From contig CAJOCR010000011.1 in assembly GCA_905236755.1 (NCBI GenBank), positions 21,696 to 85,695 on the forward strand: a stretch of DNA of 64,000 nt, given 5' to 3'. This DNA comes from an uncultured Prevotella sp. GTDB taxonomy: Bacteria; Bacteroidota; Bacteroidia; Bacteroidales; Bacteroidaceae. The notes beneath the pieces are model-generated. The model was given only the letters and a program-made list of their open reading frames with translations, ran no database searches and was not told the DNA's origin. The number at the start of each line of letters is the position of its first letter. Positions within the stretch are counted from its first letter, which is position 1. Of the stretch, positions 54,454 to 63,940 are shown piece after piece. A program made the position numbers and the translations under genes.

Positions 54454-54852
54454 CTATTTATGATGATTACAATAATCTATGGCAAAAAGCAATAATAATT
54501 CAACAATAAACACGCTATAATTAAAGTTTTTTGCTTTTTTTATTTTCAACTTCATTTCTGGAGTATCGCTTAACCTATTATATTCATCAAAAATTTCTAT
54601 ATATCTTTTATTTCGATAGAAAATAACATACTCTAAAATCGCCCAAAAGAATAAATATAAATAGACTATTGCCTTATTAATATGAAAGTGTATGTCTAAA
54701 AATAGACATAAATAATAATCAACTTCCACTATAAAAGCAAAAGAAAAAAAATAGTGTATTAAACAAGCATACGAAAGCGACGATTCGAAACTCTCTTTAT
54801 GTCGTCTATAAAAGCGATATATTACATAGTGTATAATATAATAAAATTCCAT
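54454..54852 (-). CDS. Small polytopic membrane protein, probable RHS immunity
   Basis: 132 aa with about three hydrophobic segments (residues 25-53, 60-80 and 110-126) and a basic loop YRNKRYIEIFDEYNRL. It begins 14 bp after the RHS toxin gene on the same strand, the usual place for the cognate immunity gene. It resembles the orphan at 49516-49971. A membrane-embedded immunity protein would fit a toxin tip acting on the membrane. The role is inferred from position and topology; no enzyme motif is present. Confidence 0.6.
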   Translation of the reverse strand: MEFYYIIHYVIYRFYRRHKESFESSLSYACLIHYFFSFAFIVEVDYYLCLFLDIHFHINKAIVYLYLFFWAILEYVIFYRNKRYIEIFDEYNRLSDTPEMKLKIKKAKNFNYSVFIVELLLLFAIDYCNHHK

Positions 54853-54866
54853 AACTATAATATATA

Positions 54867-57800
54867 TTATTTATTCCAAAAATCCATATTATATGATTCT
54901 AATGCACTCTTTCCAAGAAAGTAGCCACATGAAATAGCCCAACCATAAGTAGGGATAGTTCCGACTCCAATCATAATTAAATCAAGACCACCTTCACCAA
55001 TGACATTCTTTTGTCCGTCAGATATTTCGTATAAAGTCATACCCAAAGATACACCTGTAGTAATCTTACCCAAAAACTTTATACCTGACCCTATCTTATT
55101 TACAGTTTTAAGGTTATACTCTAAATTAATGTTTCTAAATTTAAATGTAGGCTTTACAGAATTGCAATACTGTCCTGTCCCATCAATAATTGCGTAGGCA
55201 TTACTCCTTGCTAATGGTTTAGCTAATCCATATCCTGCAAAGCCTACGCCCGTACCAAGATCAGTGTTAACATCACTTATATTCTTCCAGAGCTGACTTT
55301 CTGTTATTGTGGGTTCAAAACGTCTTTCAAGAACATTTCCTTCAATATATGAACTTCCATCTGGACTTAATGCCACGTACCATTCATTTCTATCTTTTGC
55401 ATAATGTATATTTGCAAAACTTATATGATGTGTCCATGCATATTTTAACGCATCTGCTCTTGAAGGAAACAATCCGTTTATATCTATATAATTAACAGAA
55501 TTATCATAACAAAACGCATACGGACTGAATTCTGGAGCAACTTCACACAAAGGGTCTATTCTATCCCAAGCAGGTAGAAAAGCGTAATACTGGCGTGCAC
55601 CATAGTCATATGTGTTTAATCCGTGCATCTTGTCGTATTCCTTGCCGTTGTATAGATATGATTGCAAATTACTCTCTATAGCCAAGTTGTCTGTTTCTGT
55701 ATTAAATGGAGATCCAAAAGAGTAATAATTAACAGCCTGAACTACTTTTCCATTCTCATCTACAACGACTCTAATATTGCCAAGATTATCCTTTTCGTAG
55801 AAATATGCTTGTACCTTCGTGTCTTGCGAAACGTTTGTTTCTATTTGTGATGCTATTTTTTCTGCATCTTGCTCATTATAATTCATTCCTGGATAATTTG
55901 CATTTCCATTTGTAAATTTAAAGAATCCACCATCAAACAAATACTTATCCAGCTTGTTGTTTGTCATAACCAAACTTCCATTTACAAGATAATCTATAGA
56001 ATCCTTATATAATATTTCGTCACTTGATAAAATATGGGTATCACCAGAAGAAACTTTGATATTTGGAACTGAAGTATAATGTATTGTACGTAATTTCTCA
56101 CCTATTGCAGAATAAACATATTCTGTAACATTACCATTATCAAACTGAATTCGTCTTGGATTATTCCAATCATCATAGTCTATATTTGTAATACCCCTGC
56201 TATCATCTCTTATTAATGCCCCTGAAGTATTATAAGCTAAACTATGCCATGGCTTAGAATCTACAGCATGATAATTATTATCATATGCTGTTAGTATCCT
56301 AACTTGTGAAATTTGATTCCCTTTATAATTAGCATCTATAATATTTATATTTTTTCCAAGATCAGGATTTTGTCTATCTCCTCTCCATAATTGTGTTATA
56401 TTTCCATTATCATCGTATCTAATATCTTCATCTTTATTTCCAACATTATCGTTGAAATTATTTTCACCATACTTTGCTAAGGTTAAACGATTTAAACTAT
56501 CATAGTAATACTTATATCCATAATTACCATTATCTTTATTATTACTCCAAGTCATGCTACTGATATTACCATTATAACATGGATTTTCACCATTAGAATA
56601 GCTAAGTTTTTGCTTAAAATTAGGAGAAGTAATAGAAGTTAACCAACCATGAATATCATAGTCATATGTCACTTGTACAGCCCTTGCCCCACGAGTTATA
56701 CTTTTAATGTGGCCGAGTTCATCATATTCATAGGATGCAACGGTACTATTCTTAGAAATACCTGGTGCACCAATTTTCACATCAACTTTTGATAGTTTGT
56801 CACTTTTTAAGTCATAGTTTAATGTCGAAGACACCATAACAAGCCTTTCTTTTCCTTTTACAACAAGAAAAGACGATGATGCAGGTTGATTAGTGTATGT
56901 ATATGTCTTTACCAAAGTAACATTTGCTCCATCAAGATTACGTTCTTTTGTTTTATATAATAAACCTTTCTCATTATAATACATTACACTATAAAGATAC
57001 TTACCATTTGAAGTAAGAGTTATAGATCCTGTCTTTAATCCTGTGGAACATGTTGTGGAAGACCCTGCAAAACTAAAATCATTTTTATTAACACCAGATA
57101 AGAAACGATATCCATCGTAATAGTTAACTATTTCAATCTGAACATCTTCCCCTAGATATGACGAATTATCAATGACATATCCTGTATTTTCAACACCTTC
57201 TTGAGCTGTATCATATACAGCAATTGGAAAATTATTTAGTTTATATATATTTAGTTCTGGCTTTTTACATACTCCTTGTACAGCAACTCGTCCTAAGCCA
57301 TCATATAAATAAAATCTGTACCGATTATTTTCTCGTAGTTTACCATCCTGCATTAATACAACGCGTCCACCCTTGTCATACCAATACCTTATACCTGCAC
57401 ATCCCGGAAGTATCTTTTCCGAACATCTTCCATGCGAATCGTATTTATAAAAGAAAAGAACATCTTTAGATTTTGTTTTACTATACAACGGTGGGACAAC
57501 AACCCTTAATAGCCCCTTATCATACACATAATAAGTATCATTTGTACTTTCATCCGAGTTATTAATATTACTACGCCTTTCAAGTACAACATTACCAAGG
57601 ATATCTGTAAACTTTTCTAATGCATACCCATCCTCATCAATTGATTTTATACCCTTTAATGCTCCTGCTGGATAAAACTTATTGGTACATTCCAATTCTC
57701 CAGAAGTAGTTACTCCGTACTTAATTACTGAATTCGCAGAATTAGTAGTATACTCTTTTTTAACACCTTTACCTGCATTATACCAAGTTGATCCAGCTCT

Positions 57801-58241
57801 ACGACTAAAAGTACAACGATTCATTGCATCATAGCTATTAATCGTGTATCCATATTTATCACCAAAATATGTACTTGCTGACAGATTAGAAAATTCACTT
57901 GGCAACATATTGTCACACGAAGAACCTCCAACAACAGGCTGCCATACTTTATAGTCACGTCCCAACATATCATATTCCATCATGGTGAATACATATTTAG
58001 ACACGTTATTCTTCCCTCCTTCTGCCAAAACACTTGGCTTACCAAATCCATCATAGTACTGTACAGACTTGACTGAGATAGAAGCGTCAGAATTTATAAA
58101 CTTCTCCGTCATTATATAGTTACTTTGTTTGGATTGAGAAAAAACTCCCTGCGTTATACCAAACAAAGATACAAACAGAAAACCATATAAACCTATGGAT
58201 AAAGTTTTTATTTTGTATTTATAACTATTATTTATTTTCAT
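54867..58241 (-). CDS. YD/RHS-repeat toxin with variable hydrophobic C-terminus
   Basis: 1124 aa. An N-terminal hydrophobic stretch (LYGFLFVSLFGITQGVFSQS) looks like a signal peptide. The DUF6443-like start (YIMTEKFINS, VQYYDGFGKPSVLAEGG) leads into many YD repeats (YEYDELGHIKSITRG, YYYDSLNRLTLAKYG) and the RHS-core end (YNGKEYDKMHGLNTYDYGARQYY, WDRIDPLCEVAPEFSPYAF, then NSVNYIDINGLF). The last 201 residues (924-1124) are unlike the core. They include a glycine-rich hydrophobic segment (KFLGKITTGVSLGM, GLDLIMIGVGTIPTYGWAIS), suggesting a membrane-active tip. It follows the SpvB/YD gene by 20 bp. Confidence 0.85.
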   Translation of the reverse strand: MKINNSYKYKIKTLSIGLYGFLFVSLFGITQGVFSQSKQSNYIMTEKFINSDASISVKSVQYYDGFGKPSVLAEGGKNNVSKYVFTMMEYDMLGRDYKVWQPVVGGSSCDNMLPSEFSNLSASTYFGDKYGYTINSYDAMNRCTFSRRAGSTWYNAGKGVKKEYTTNSANSVIKYGVTTSGELECTNKFYPAGALKGIKSIDEDGYALEKFTDILGNVVLERRSNINNSDESTNDTYYVYDKGLLRVVVPPLYSKTKSKDVLFFYKYDSHGRCSEKILPGCAGIRYWYDKGGRVVLMQDGKLRENNRYRFYLYDGLGRVAVQGVCKKPELNIYKLNNFPIAVYDTAQEGVENTGYVIDNSSYLGEDVQIEIVNYYDGYRFLSGVNKNDFSFAGSSTTCSTGLKTGSITLTSNGKYLYSVMYYNEKGLLYKTKERNLDGANVTLVKTYTYTNQPASSSFLVVKGKERLVMVSSTLNYDLKSDKLSKVDVKIGAPGISKNSTVASYEYDELGHIKSITRGARAVQVTYDYDIHGWLTSITSPNFKQKLSYSNGENPCYNGNISSMTWSNNKDNGNYGYKYYYDSLNRLTLAKYGENNFNDNVGNKDEDIRYDDNGNITQLWRGDRQNPDLGKNINIIDANYKGNQISQVRILTAYDNNYHAVDSKPWHSLAYNTSGALIRDDSRGITNIDYDDWNNPRRIQFDNGNVTEYVYSAIGEKLRTIHYTSVPNIKVSSGDTHILSSDEILYKDSIDYLVNGSLVMTNNKLDKYLFDGGFFKFTNGNANYPGMNYNEQDAEKIASQIETNVSQDTKVQAYFYEKDNLGNIRVVVDENGKVVQAVNYYSFGSPFNTETDNLAIESNLQSYLYNGKEYDKMHGLNTYDYGARQYYAFLPAWDRIDPLCEVAPEFSPYAFCYDNSVNYIDINGLFPSRADALKYAWTHHISFANIHYAKDRNEWYVALSPDGSSYIEGNVLERRFEPTITESQLWKNISDVNTDLGTGVGFAGYGLAKPLARSNAYAIIDGTGQYCNSVKPTFKFRNINLEYNLKTVNKIGSGIKFLGKITTGVSLGMTLYEISDGQKNVIGEGGLDLIMIGVGTIPTYGWAISCGYFLGKSALESYNMDFWNK

Positions 58242-58261
58242 TACTATGTATTTAATTCTTA

Positions 58262-61200
58262 TTATTCTATCGTAAAAATTCCCCCATAAGCAATGACATC
58301 AACCAATTTGCGATTATGAGTATCTTCTCTTATAATATATACGCTATATCCCCCTTTTTCCCACTTTGAGTAATCTTCTGAATAATGACTTTCAATATAT
58401 TTACCAGGACGTATTATTCCATGACATACATATGGAGTCTTCATAAAATCCCCACTAAAATCCTTGTATATATTCAGGAATGTTGTAACATTACCACTAG
58501 ATTCATCAGCCTTCGTATATATAACTAAAGTTTTATCAATAAAATTATTTACGACATCAGAATAATATTTATTATTAGATGTCTTAAGTTTTACTGTATC
58601 AATAGGTTTATTGTTATCACATAGAACAATTTCGTATTCTTCATTTTTTCCACAAACGCACTTCACTCTACCATACCCAAAAAGTTTATCTGTTGATAAT
58701 GGTATAGTTTTAATTACCAAACCATTACTCTTTTTCCTTACAACTATTTTTGGTGAAATAGCATTTTTATTTACGGTATAAGCATAAACCAAACATGAAT
58801 CTATACAGTGATAGTTATAAAAGCGTATTCTGGAAGGATATATTTCTTCAAAATTGTTAACTTCAGTCTGTTCATAACATGGATATATTCCAAAGTTTTC
58901 CGTTTTTGAACAATCACTATCTGATGAAACATAATTATATGAATATTTTTCGATAAGATTATCGTTTTCATCACGTATTTCTGTAAGTCTTCCAATTCTA
59001 TCATATTTGTAGTTTGTCTCTATACCATTTCCGCTTGCAGAATTATAAACTAGTCCCTTGCTATTATATGTACAGACATCTACTTTTGTAGGTAAATCAC
59101 CAAAAATTTCTCCTTTTTTAGAAGAAACAAGAAGTTTTTTAGCATGATTAGTACCAGCGAAAAGTCCTATATTGCCAGACCCATTAGCTACAATAGCAAC
59201 AAGTTGATTTGTACTATTATAGAACAGTTTATGATCAATACCTTCTTTATTAATTATTTCTTTGGGAAAGAATTTCGAATTATATGACTTATATTGAGTA
59301 ATTACATCGCAGTCTTTTTCATCACTAAAATACTGAATTTCTTTTCTGGGAACCATTTGATCATTACACAATCCATATATTGTTTTATGCCCCTTTATCA
59401 TCTTACCATTTAAAAAGCTTTCTGTCCCTATTGCTGGCAAGCAAAATTGATTTGCCAACTTATAATCCATACCAGATAAAGGATAGCTATAAACAGTCTT
59501 TAAAGTATCTCCTCCTATTTCTTTAGATTTACTTGTTAGAAGTCTAACATTTGTTTTATAATGTTTTCTTTGGGTAGAACAATAATCATTTTCTATATCC
59601 TCATAATTATACGTATTCTTTTCAACAAACCATTCATTATTGACCAATTCCTTAGTTGTCTGTTCTATCAATGAAACTTTTGGATAGTATAATTTGTATA
59701 TATTTCCGTAACAGCATCCTGCATAAGAGCCATAGTTTAATGTCAACGTATAATGATTCAAATTAAAGTTTCTGTCTGAGGAATAATTAAGAGTTGTTTC
59801 TCGTATTTTTTTACCCTGAGCATTGAAAAAAGCTTCTGATGACAGTTTTCCAAGATAATATCCTCTCTCACTAAACTTATTATAAGGATTCGCTCCGTCA
59901 CATGACATAATTGTATATTCATACGGATCATCATAAACTTGTGTTGCATCCACAAATGTGTTGATTCTATATGTATTATCTTGATTAATTTCTTTTACAC
60001 AAGAATAGCCTACAGACGGACCAAAGCTATTAGACAAAGGAATTAATGAAGAAGTACCAAATCTATAGGCAACACGATTATCACCACTATAATTATCTGT
60101 CCATTTGCAATAAGTTTGTGGAAGCGAATATAAAATACCACTTGATTTTCCTGGAGCAAGTTCATATTTATATTCTTTTATTTCTTTTGGAATACCTCCT
60201 TCTAAATTACGTATCTCTGCCACTCTTAATCCTCCAGCAAATTCTGGTCTAGAAAGAGTAGTAAAACTCTTTCTGTCTGCATTAATATACTTATTATATG
60301 AGTTTAATTCATATTTAAGTTTTGTATAACCACCTGTGGGATAAGTAATTTGTGTAAGCATTCCACACATAGTGCTTGAGAAATTAGGGGCTAATTTTTT
60401 CTCACTATCATTTGAATTGTTATATCCATTATAATATCCCCAATAGTCAACCATCTCTGTCAAATAGTCTTTAGGTATACTTTCATATGACTGATATTTC
60501 ATTGTATATGTTTTCTGATTACTTGAACCTGTTGTAAAATTGACAGAAGATAGATGAATTCTATTTTTCATGTCGTAATTCAAATCACAATCAAAAATAG
60601 TACCCTTATTTGATACTACAATTTTTTCAAGTAATTCAAGATCCATCGACGAAAAAGGGTCTATATTCTTGTCTATATCTCGATGTGCCTGATAATCCTT
60701 GAGTGCATTGTCAGTTGTACATTGAAGATAATACTGAAAATAAACAGGATTATAGAGAGCATTATATTTATCTGATTGTGGAAAAAAACAGTCAGACATA
60801 TCCACTAATGCTCCCTCCGACTTATATAACGATGGGTATAATTCATGCGACGCTATAGAATTAGGAAAAGCCGATTTTCTAATAAAATATAGCGTCAAGC
60901 CTGAAGCACTGGTAATATCTGTTAAATATACTGGTGAATTAAGAGAACCTGAGTATTTGGGATTAATAGATTCACCGATAGAAAAACTATAACTAGATAA
61001 AAATGAAGAATATTCTGCTTTTGTTAAAAAACCAGTCCTGGTTTTGTATAATTGAGTTAAAAATTTTCCACGTGAATATTTAAATTTATACAGATTATTT
61101 CCAAATCTATCATCAATAGAAGTCAACATCCATGTATTTGCTGTCCAATTATAATACCAATCACGATCAAAATCTACAGCAAGATCTGTAACATACTCTA

Positions 61201-61912
61201 TTGATGAAATATCCCCACCAAAAGTATATCTTACTCCATCATCTGTTACAAGAGTAAAACCCTTAATTGTCTTAGGATTTTTATCCGTTGTTTGTGGCTT
61301 TTGAGCTATAAAAGGATAAATAAAGTTTCTATCATCATTATAATCAAACTCAATACATATATTTTCATCACTTTGAACTTTCCATTCTCCATCAGAATCT
61401 AACCAAAATTTTCCATGATGTCCCATAAAATTAAAATAAAAGACATCAGCATAAATATCTGTTAAAATAGGTTTTTTATTAGGATCTTGCTTTGACCGAT
61501 TTATATATTCAGGAACCTTATCATAAACCTTAAAATAGTTGTTCAATTTATATTGACACAAGCCTTTAGGATCAAGTTCCAGCTCATCTTCCCAAGAATT
61601 TACTTTTCTTGTTATAGAACCACCTGCCATTAAATTCCAACCATGACCTGTCCATCCTGGTAATTGGTTTATCAACAACCCAGAGGTATCATATTTCAAA
61701 TTTATATCTAATGTTATCCCCCTTTCTTGCATTTTATAAATGGGAATAGAAATATCTGCTGTTCCTGTATACATAGAAACTGGAACTAATCCAAATTTTC
61801 CTAAATTACTTGCAGTTGGAGTTGGAATTTTGTCTGGAAGTTCTTGACCATGCATAATAAGAGAAAACATGCAGAACAATAATAAAAAGATGTATTTTAT
61901 AGTCTTCATCAT
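58262..61912 (-). CDS. SpvB-like YD-repeat shell protein
   Basis: 1216 aa with a signal peptide (FLLLFCMFSLIMHGQ). Residues 35-105 read VPVSMYTGTADISIPIYKMQ..., GWTGHGWNLMAGGSITRKV, the SpvB-type opening found in TcB toxins and Bacteroidota RHS proteins. The central part has YD-like stretches (YKYDRIGRLTEIRDENDNL, YNYVSSDSD). It lacks the RHS-core end and any toxin tip; those are on the next gene, 20 bp downstream. The two together look like one RHS shell split over two polypeptides. The ATG overlaps the preceding stop by 4 bp (61909-61912). Confidence 0.82.
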   Translation of the reverse strand: MMKTIKYIFLLLFCMFSLIMHGQELPDKIPTPTASNLGKFGLVPVSMYTGTADISIPIYKMQERGITLDINLKYDTSGLLINQLPGWTGHGWNLMAGGSITRKVNSWEDELELDPKGLCQYKLNNYFKVYDKVPEYINRSKQDPNKKPILTDIYADVFYFNFMGHHGKFWLDSDGEWKVQSDENICIEFDYNDDRNFIYPFIAQKPQTTDKNPKTIKGFTLVTDDGVRYTFGGDISSIEYVTDLAVDFDRDWYYNWTANTWMLTSIDDRFGNNLYKFKYSRGKFLTQLYKTRTGFLTKAEYSSFLSSYSFSIGESINPKYSGSLNSPVYLTDITSASGLTLYFIRKSAFPNSIASHELYPSLYKSEGALVDMSDCFFPQSDKYNALYNPVYFQYYLQCTTDNALKDYQAHRDIDKNIDPFSSMDLELLEKIVVSNKGTIFDCDLNYDMKNRIHLSSVNFTTGSSNQKTYTMKYQSYESIPKDYLTEMVDYWGYYNGYNNSNDSEKKLAPNFSSTMCGMLTQITYPTGGYTKLKYELNSYNKYINADRKSFTTLSRPEFAGGLRVAEIRNLEGGIPKEIKEYKYELAPGKSSGILYSLPQTYCKWTDNYSGDNRVAYRFGTSSLIPLSNSFGPSVGYSCVKEINQDNTYRINTFVDATQVYDDPYEYTIMSCDGANPYNKFSERGYYLGKLSSEAFFNAQGKKIRETTLNYSSDRNFNLNHYTLTLNYGSYAGCCYGNIYKLYYPKVSLIEQTTKELVNNEWFVEKNTYNYEDIENDYCSTQRKHYKTNVRLLTSKSKEIGGDTLKTVYSYPLSGMDYKLANQFCLPAIGTESFLNGKMIKGHKTIYGLCNDQMVPRKEIQYFSDEKDCDVITQYKSYNSKFFPKEIINKEGIDHKLFYNSTNQLVAIVANGSGNIGLFAGTNHAKKLLVSSKKGEIFGDLPTKVDVCTYNSKGLVYNSASGNGIETNYKYDRIGRLTEIRDENDNLIEKYSYNYVSSDSDCSKTENFGIYPCYEQTEVNNFEEIYPSRIRFYNYHCIDSCLVYAYTVNKNAISPKIVVRKKSNGLVIKTIPLSTDKLFGYGRVKCVCGKNEEYEIVLCDNNKPIDTVKLKTSNNKYYSDVVNNFIDKTLVIYTKADESSGNVTTFLNIYKDFSGDFMKTPYVCHGIIRPGKYIESHYSEDYSKWEKGGYSVYIIREDTHNRKLVDVIAYGGIFTIE

Positions 61913-62988
61913 TTCAAAACCACTTTTTCTGAATAAATTTTTCCATTAACATTCATATATAGCACATATTGACCACGAGTCAATCCTGAACAATCAATTG
62001 TTTCGGTAAAACAACCTTCTGTTGTTCCATTCCATTTCTTTTGTTTATATACAATTCCCATAGGACTTGAAACAAGACTTGAAACTCGTGCATCCTCATC
62101 AAGTTGGTAGTTAACATTAATGATATTTCCATTAACTTGAATATCATAATGAAAGATATTCTTTTTCAGAGCATCTTGATGCGTCTTTTCCTCTAAATCA
62201 TGTTTTTGTATTTCAATATTTATAGAATCATTCAATGTCATTTGGTCTTCAGGAAGATAACAATACGCCTGATATGTTGTACCTAATGTTTTTAGATCAG
62301 CATAGCTTGTGCTTGTTATAGTTTCAAATACAGGATATCGATATCCTCTGGCAAACCACTGATAGCGTTCTTCTATAACTTGTTTTAATTTTGCAGTATC
62401 AAGAGCCTCAAATTCCATATCCATTGCTAAAGAATATGATTTTAGAGTATGAACTCTCAAAACATTAGGAATTGTATCTTTTTCTGAAAGAATGATACTT
62501 CCATAAGCATCTCCATGCAGGGTAACAAATCCACTTTCCTTAAAATGATGGGTTTCACAATAAACACCATAGCCAAGGAAAGGTTTACTAATAGAATCAG
62601 CATATACAAAAGGATAATGCATTACAAGTATTGGAGAATCATAATTAATCTTCTTAAGTCGTGATTCGTTGCTACACAAAAACAAAGAATCATCCTTTAT
62701 AAGATAATAAAATAAACCAGTATCTTCAAAAGAGAGTATGTTTTCTCCATTTTGTTTATTAATTACAACATGTTTTTTATCTGATTGACAAATTGCCGAG
62801 AAATCCCATAACTGATTTTCTCCATCATTGCCAGAATCAAAATACTCAATACAGTTCTTGATCATACTATCAGGCTGGATAACATTTGCTTGTTTACTCA
62901 ACGCATTTTGAGCAAAAACATGTACGTATGAAATTAGCATACACACAAAAAACATCGTTTTTGTTAGAACATAACTAAACTTATTCAT
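61909..62988 (-). CDS. Secreted leader protein of the RHS operon, T9SS-like C-terminus
   Basis: 359 aa with a signal peptide (MFFVCMLISYVHVFAQ). The middle is beta-rich without a recognised domain (ILVMHYPFVYADSISKPFLG, GSIILSEKDTIPNVLRVHTL). The last 25 residues, GLTRGQYVLYMNVNGKIYSE with KVVLK, resemble a type IX sorting domain. It is the first gene of the RHS operon and overlaps the SpvB-like gene by 4 bp, so co-translation is likely. It may be a surface carrier or receptor-binding part of the toxin; that is inference. Confidence 0.65.
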   Translation of the reverse strand: MNKFSYVLTKTMFFVCMLISYVHVFAQNALSKQANVIQPDSMIKNCIEYFDSGNDGENQLWDFSAICQSDKKHVVINKQNGENILSFEDTGLFYYLIKDDSLFLCSNESRLKKINYDSPILVMHYPFVYADSISKPFLGYGVYCETHHFKESGFVTLHGDAYGSIILSEKDTIPNVLRVHTLKSYSLAMDMEFEALDTAKLKQVIEERYQWFARGYRYPVFETITSTSYADLKTLGTTYQAYCYLPEDQMTLNDSINIEIQKHDLEEKTHQDALKKNIFHYDIQVNGNIINVNYQLDEDARVSSLVSSPMGIVYKQKKWNGTTEGCFTETIDCSGLTRGQYVLYMNVNGKIYSEKVVLK

Positions 62989-63159
62989 AATTCATTCCAA
63001 TATTTTCAACTAATATTTGATAAAACTAAAGAAAAAGATAATACTACTTTTCGTGAAAAACAAATCACACTTAATCAAATAAAACATTTCTACTATATCG
63101 GAACAATTCTTCTTTTTTCAAAAAATAAAATCATATTAACATTTTCGGATAATTCCCCG

Positions 63160-63167
63160 CAAAAGTA
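63160..63167 (-). promoter_or_regulatory. Possible -7 element for the RHS operon
   Basis: Minus strand TACTTTTG, perfect TAnnTTTG, about 170 bp upstream of the first gene. TTTG lies 16 bp further on instead of about 20. Confidence 0.45.
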
Positions 63168-63357
63168 CAAAATAATCTGAAAACAAAATACATTTATATG
63201 TAACAATTTCTTTCTTAAAAGTCTCTTTTTCTAAAATTACGAGGAGATTGTACATCAAATTTGGAATAATATTTATCTATGCTAAAATCTTTTATCATCA
63301 TTCCCTCCTTCTCAATTTTGGTAAGCATTCAAAAAAAAGTGCACTTTCAAATTCACC

Positions 63358-63482
63358 TTTCTCTCGCTTCTCTCTCGTTTCTCTTTCGTCTATGTCTCGT
63401 CTATGTTTCGCTCAAGAGCGAAGGAGAGACGAAGAAACAGCATAATAAAGACGAAAGAAAAGCGAAGGAGATACGATAGCTT
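63358..63482. repeat. 11-bp register array, forward then inverted
   Basis: TCG occurs at 63364, 63375, 63386, 63397 and 63408. It is replaced by its complement CGA at 63419, 63430, 63452, 63463 and 63474 (63441 is degenerate), all in one exact 11-bp register. Units include CTCTCTCGTTT and AAAAGCGAAGG. Confidence 0.85.
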
Positions 63483-63508
63483 TCTAGGAGGCAACAGATT
63501 GATATCAT

Positions 63509-63675
63509 TTGCACGCTTGTGCAATGGCGCATCAGCGCTTTATTTTCCAAGAGAGTGAATGCTAGTGTCCTCTAAAAGAGGATGTTAAGGTTGATGATGG
63601 CTTTGGAAAGCTTGCTTTCTGGAAGCCAAACATCAAACTTGACACTGGCTCAGAATGAGCTACCTGCATTCACTC
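63509..63675. other. Strongly self-complementary segment, possible structured RNA
   Basis: Two hairpins (TTGCAC-GCTT-GTGCAA at 63509-63524; GCGC-ATCA-GCGC at 63527-63538) precede a multibranch fold. GAGTGAATGC (63553-63562) pairs with GCATTCACTC (63666-63675) and AGTGTC with GACACT. Inside are CCTCT-AAA-AGAGG, TTGATG/CATCAA, TGGCTT/AAGCCA, GAAAG/CTTTC and GCTCA-GAA-TGAGC. The strand is not determined, and no promoter with both boxes was found. Confidence 0.5.
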
Positions 63676-63679
63676 ACAT

Positions 63680-63727
63680 TTTCTCAATACTCTATTGTTT
63701 ATAGAACAAATATTCACTTGAGAAAGT
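63680..63727. repeat. Small palindromic intergenic element, copy 2
   Basis: TTTCTCAA at 63680 is the inverse of TTGAGAAA, which lies in TATTCACTTGAGAAAGT (63711-63727). It matches the element at 2889-2938. Confidence 0.45.
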
Positions 63728-63796
63728 CGAGTGATGTATTTGTGTTTCGGATTATTATCGTTTTTTCGTGCTTTTCGGAATAAAAGAAAGAGCTCC

Positions 63797-63940
63797 CATA
63801 TAGTAACCATACACCAAGCGTATAGATGGAACATAGATACAATATAGCTGGCATATAGGAACCATATCTTTTTGTACGCTAAGTATATGCTTTCCATATA
63901 CTTACTATATGGTTTCTATATGGTAAGTATATGGTTTTGT
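63797..63940. repeat. 11-bp register array, forward then inverted
   Basis: CATATAG-like words start at 63797, 63808, 63819, 63830, 63841, 63852 and 63863. The inverse CTATATG-like words start at 63872, 63883, 63894, 63905, 63916 and 63927. All steps within each half are exactly 11 bp. The 1 kb upstream of the RHS operon thus contains arrays and hairpins but no credible gene; nothing is recognised in 63941-64000. Confidence 0.85.

Noticed and set aside
63248..63479. Plus-strand reading frames of 65-66 residues upstream of the RHS operon
   Set aside because: They mainly translate the 11-bp array, giving Ser/Leu/Arg-rich strings without any domain.
63553..63675. Integron attC site
   Set aside because: Self-complementary and about 120 bp, but the core motifs RYYYAAC and GTTRRRY are not present at the ends and there is no integrase.
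63670..63897. 75-residue minus-strand reading frame
   Set aside because: It lies across an intergenic palindrome and the 11-bp array; the coding potential comes from the repeat.
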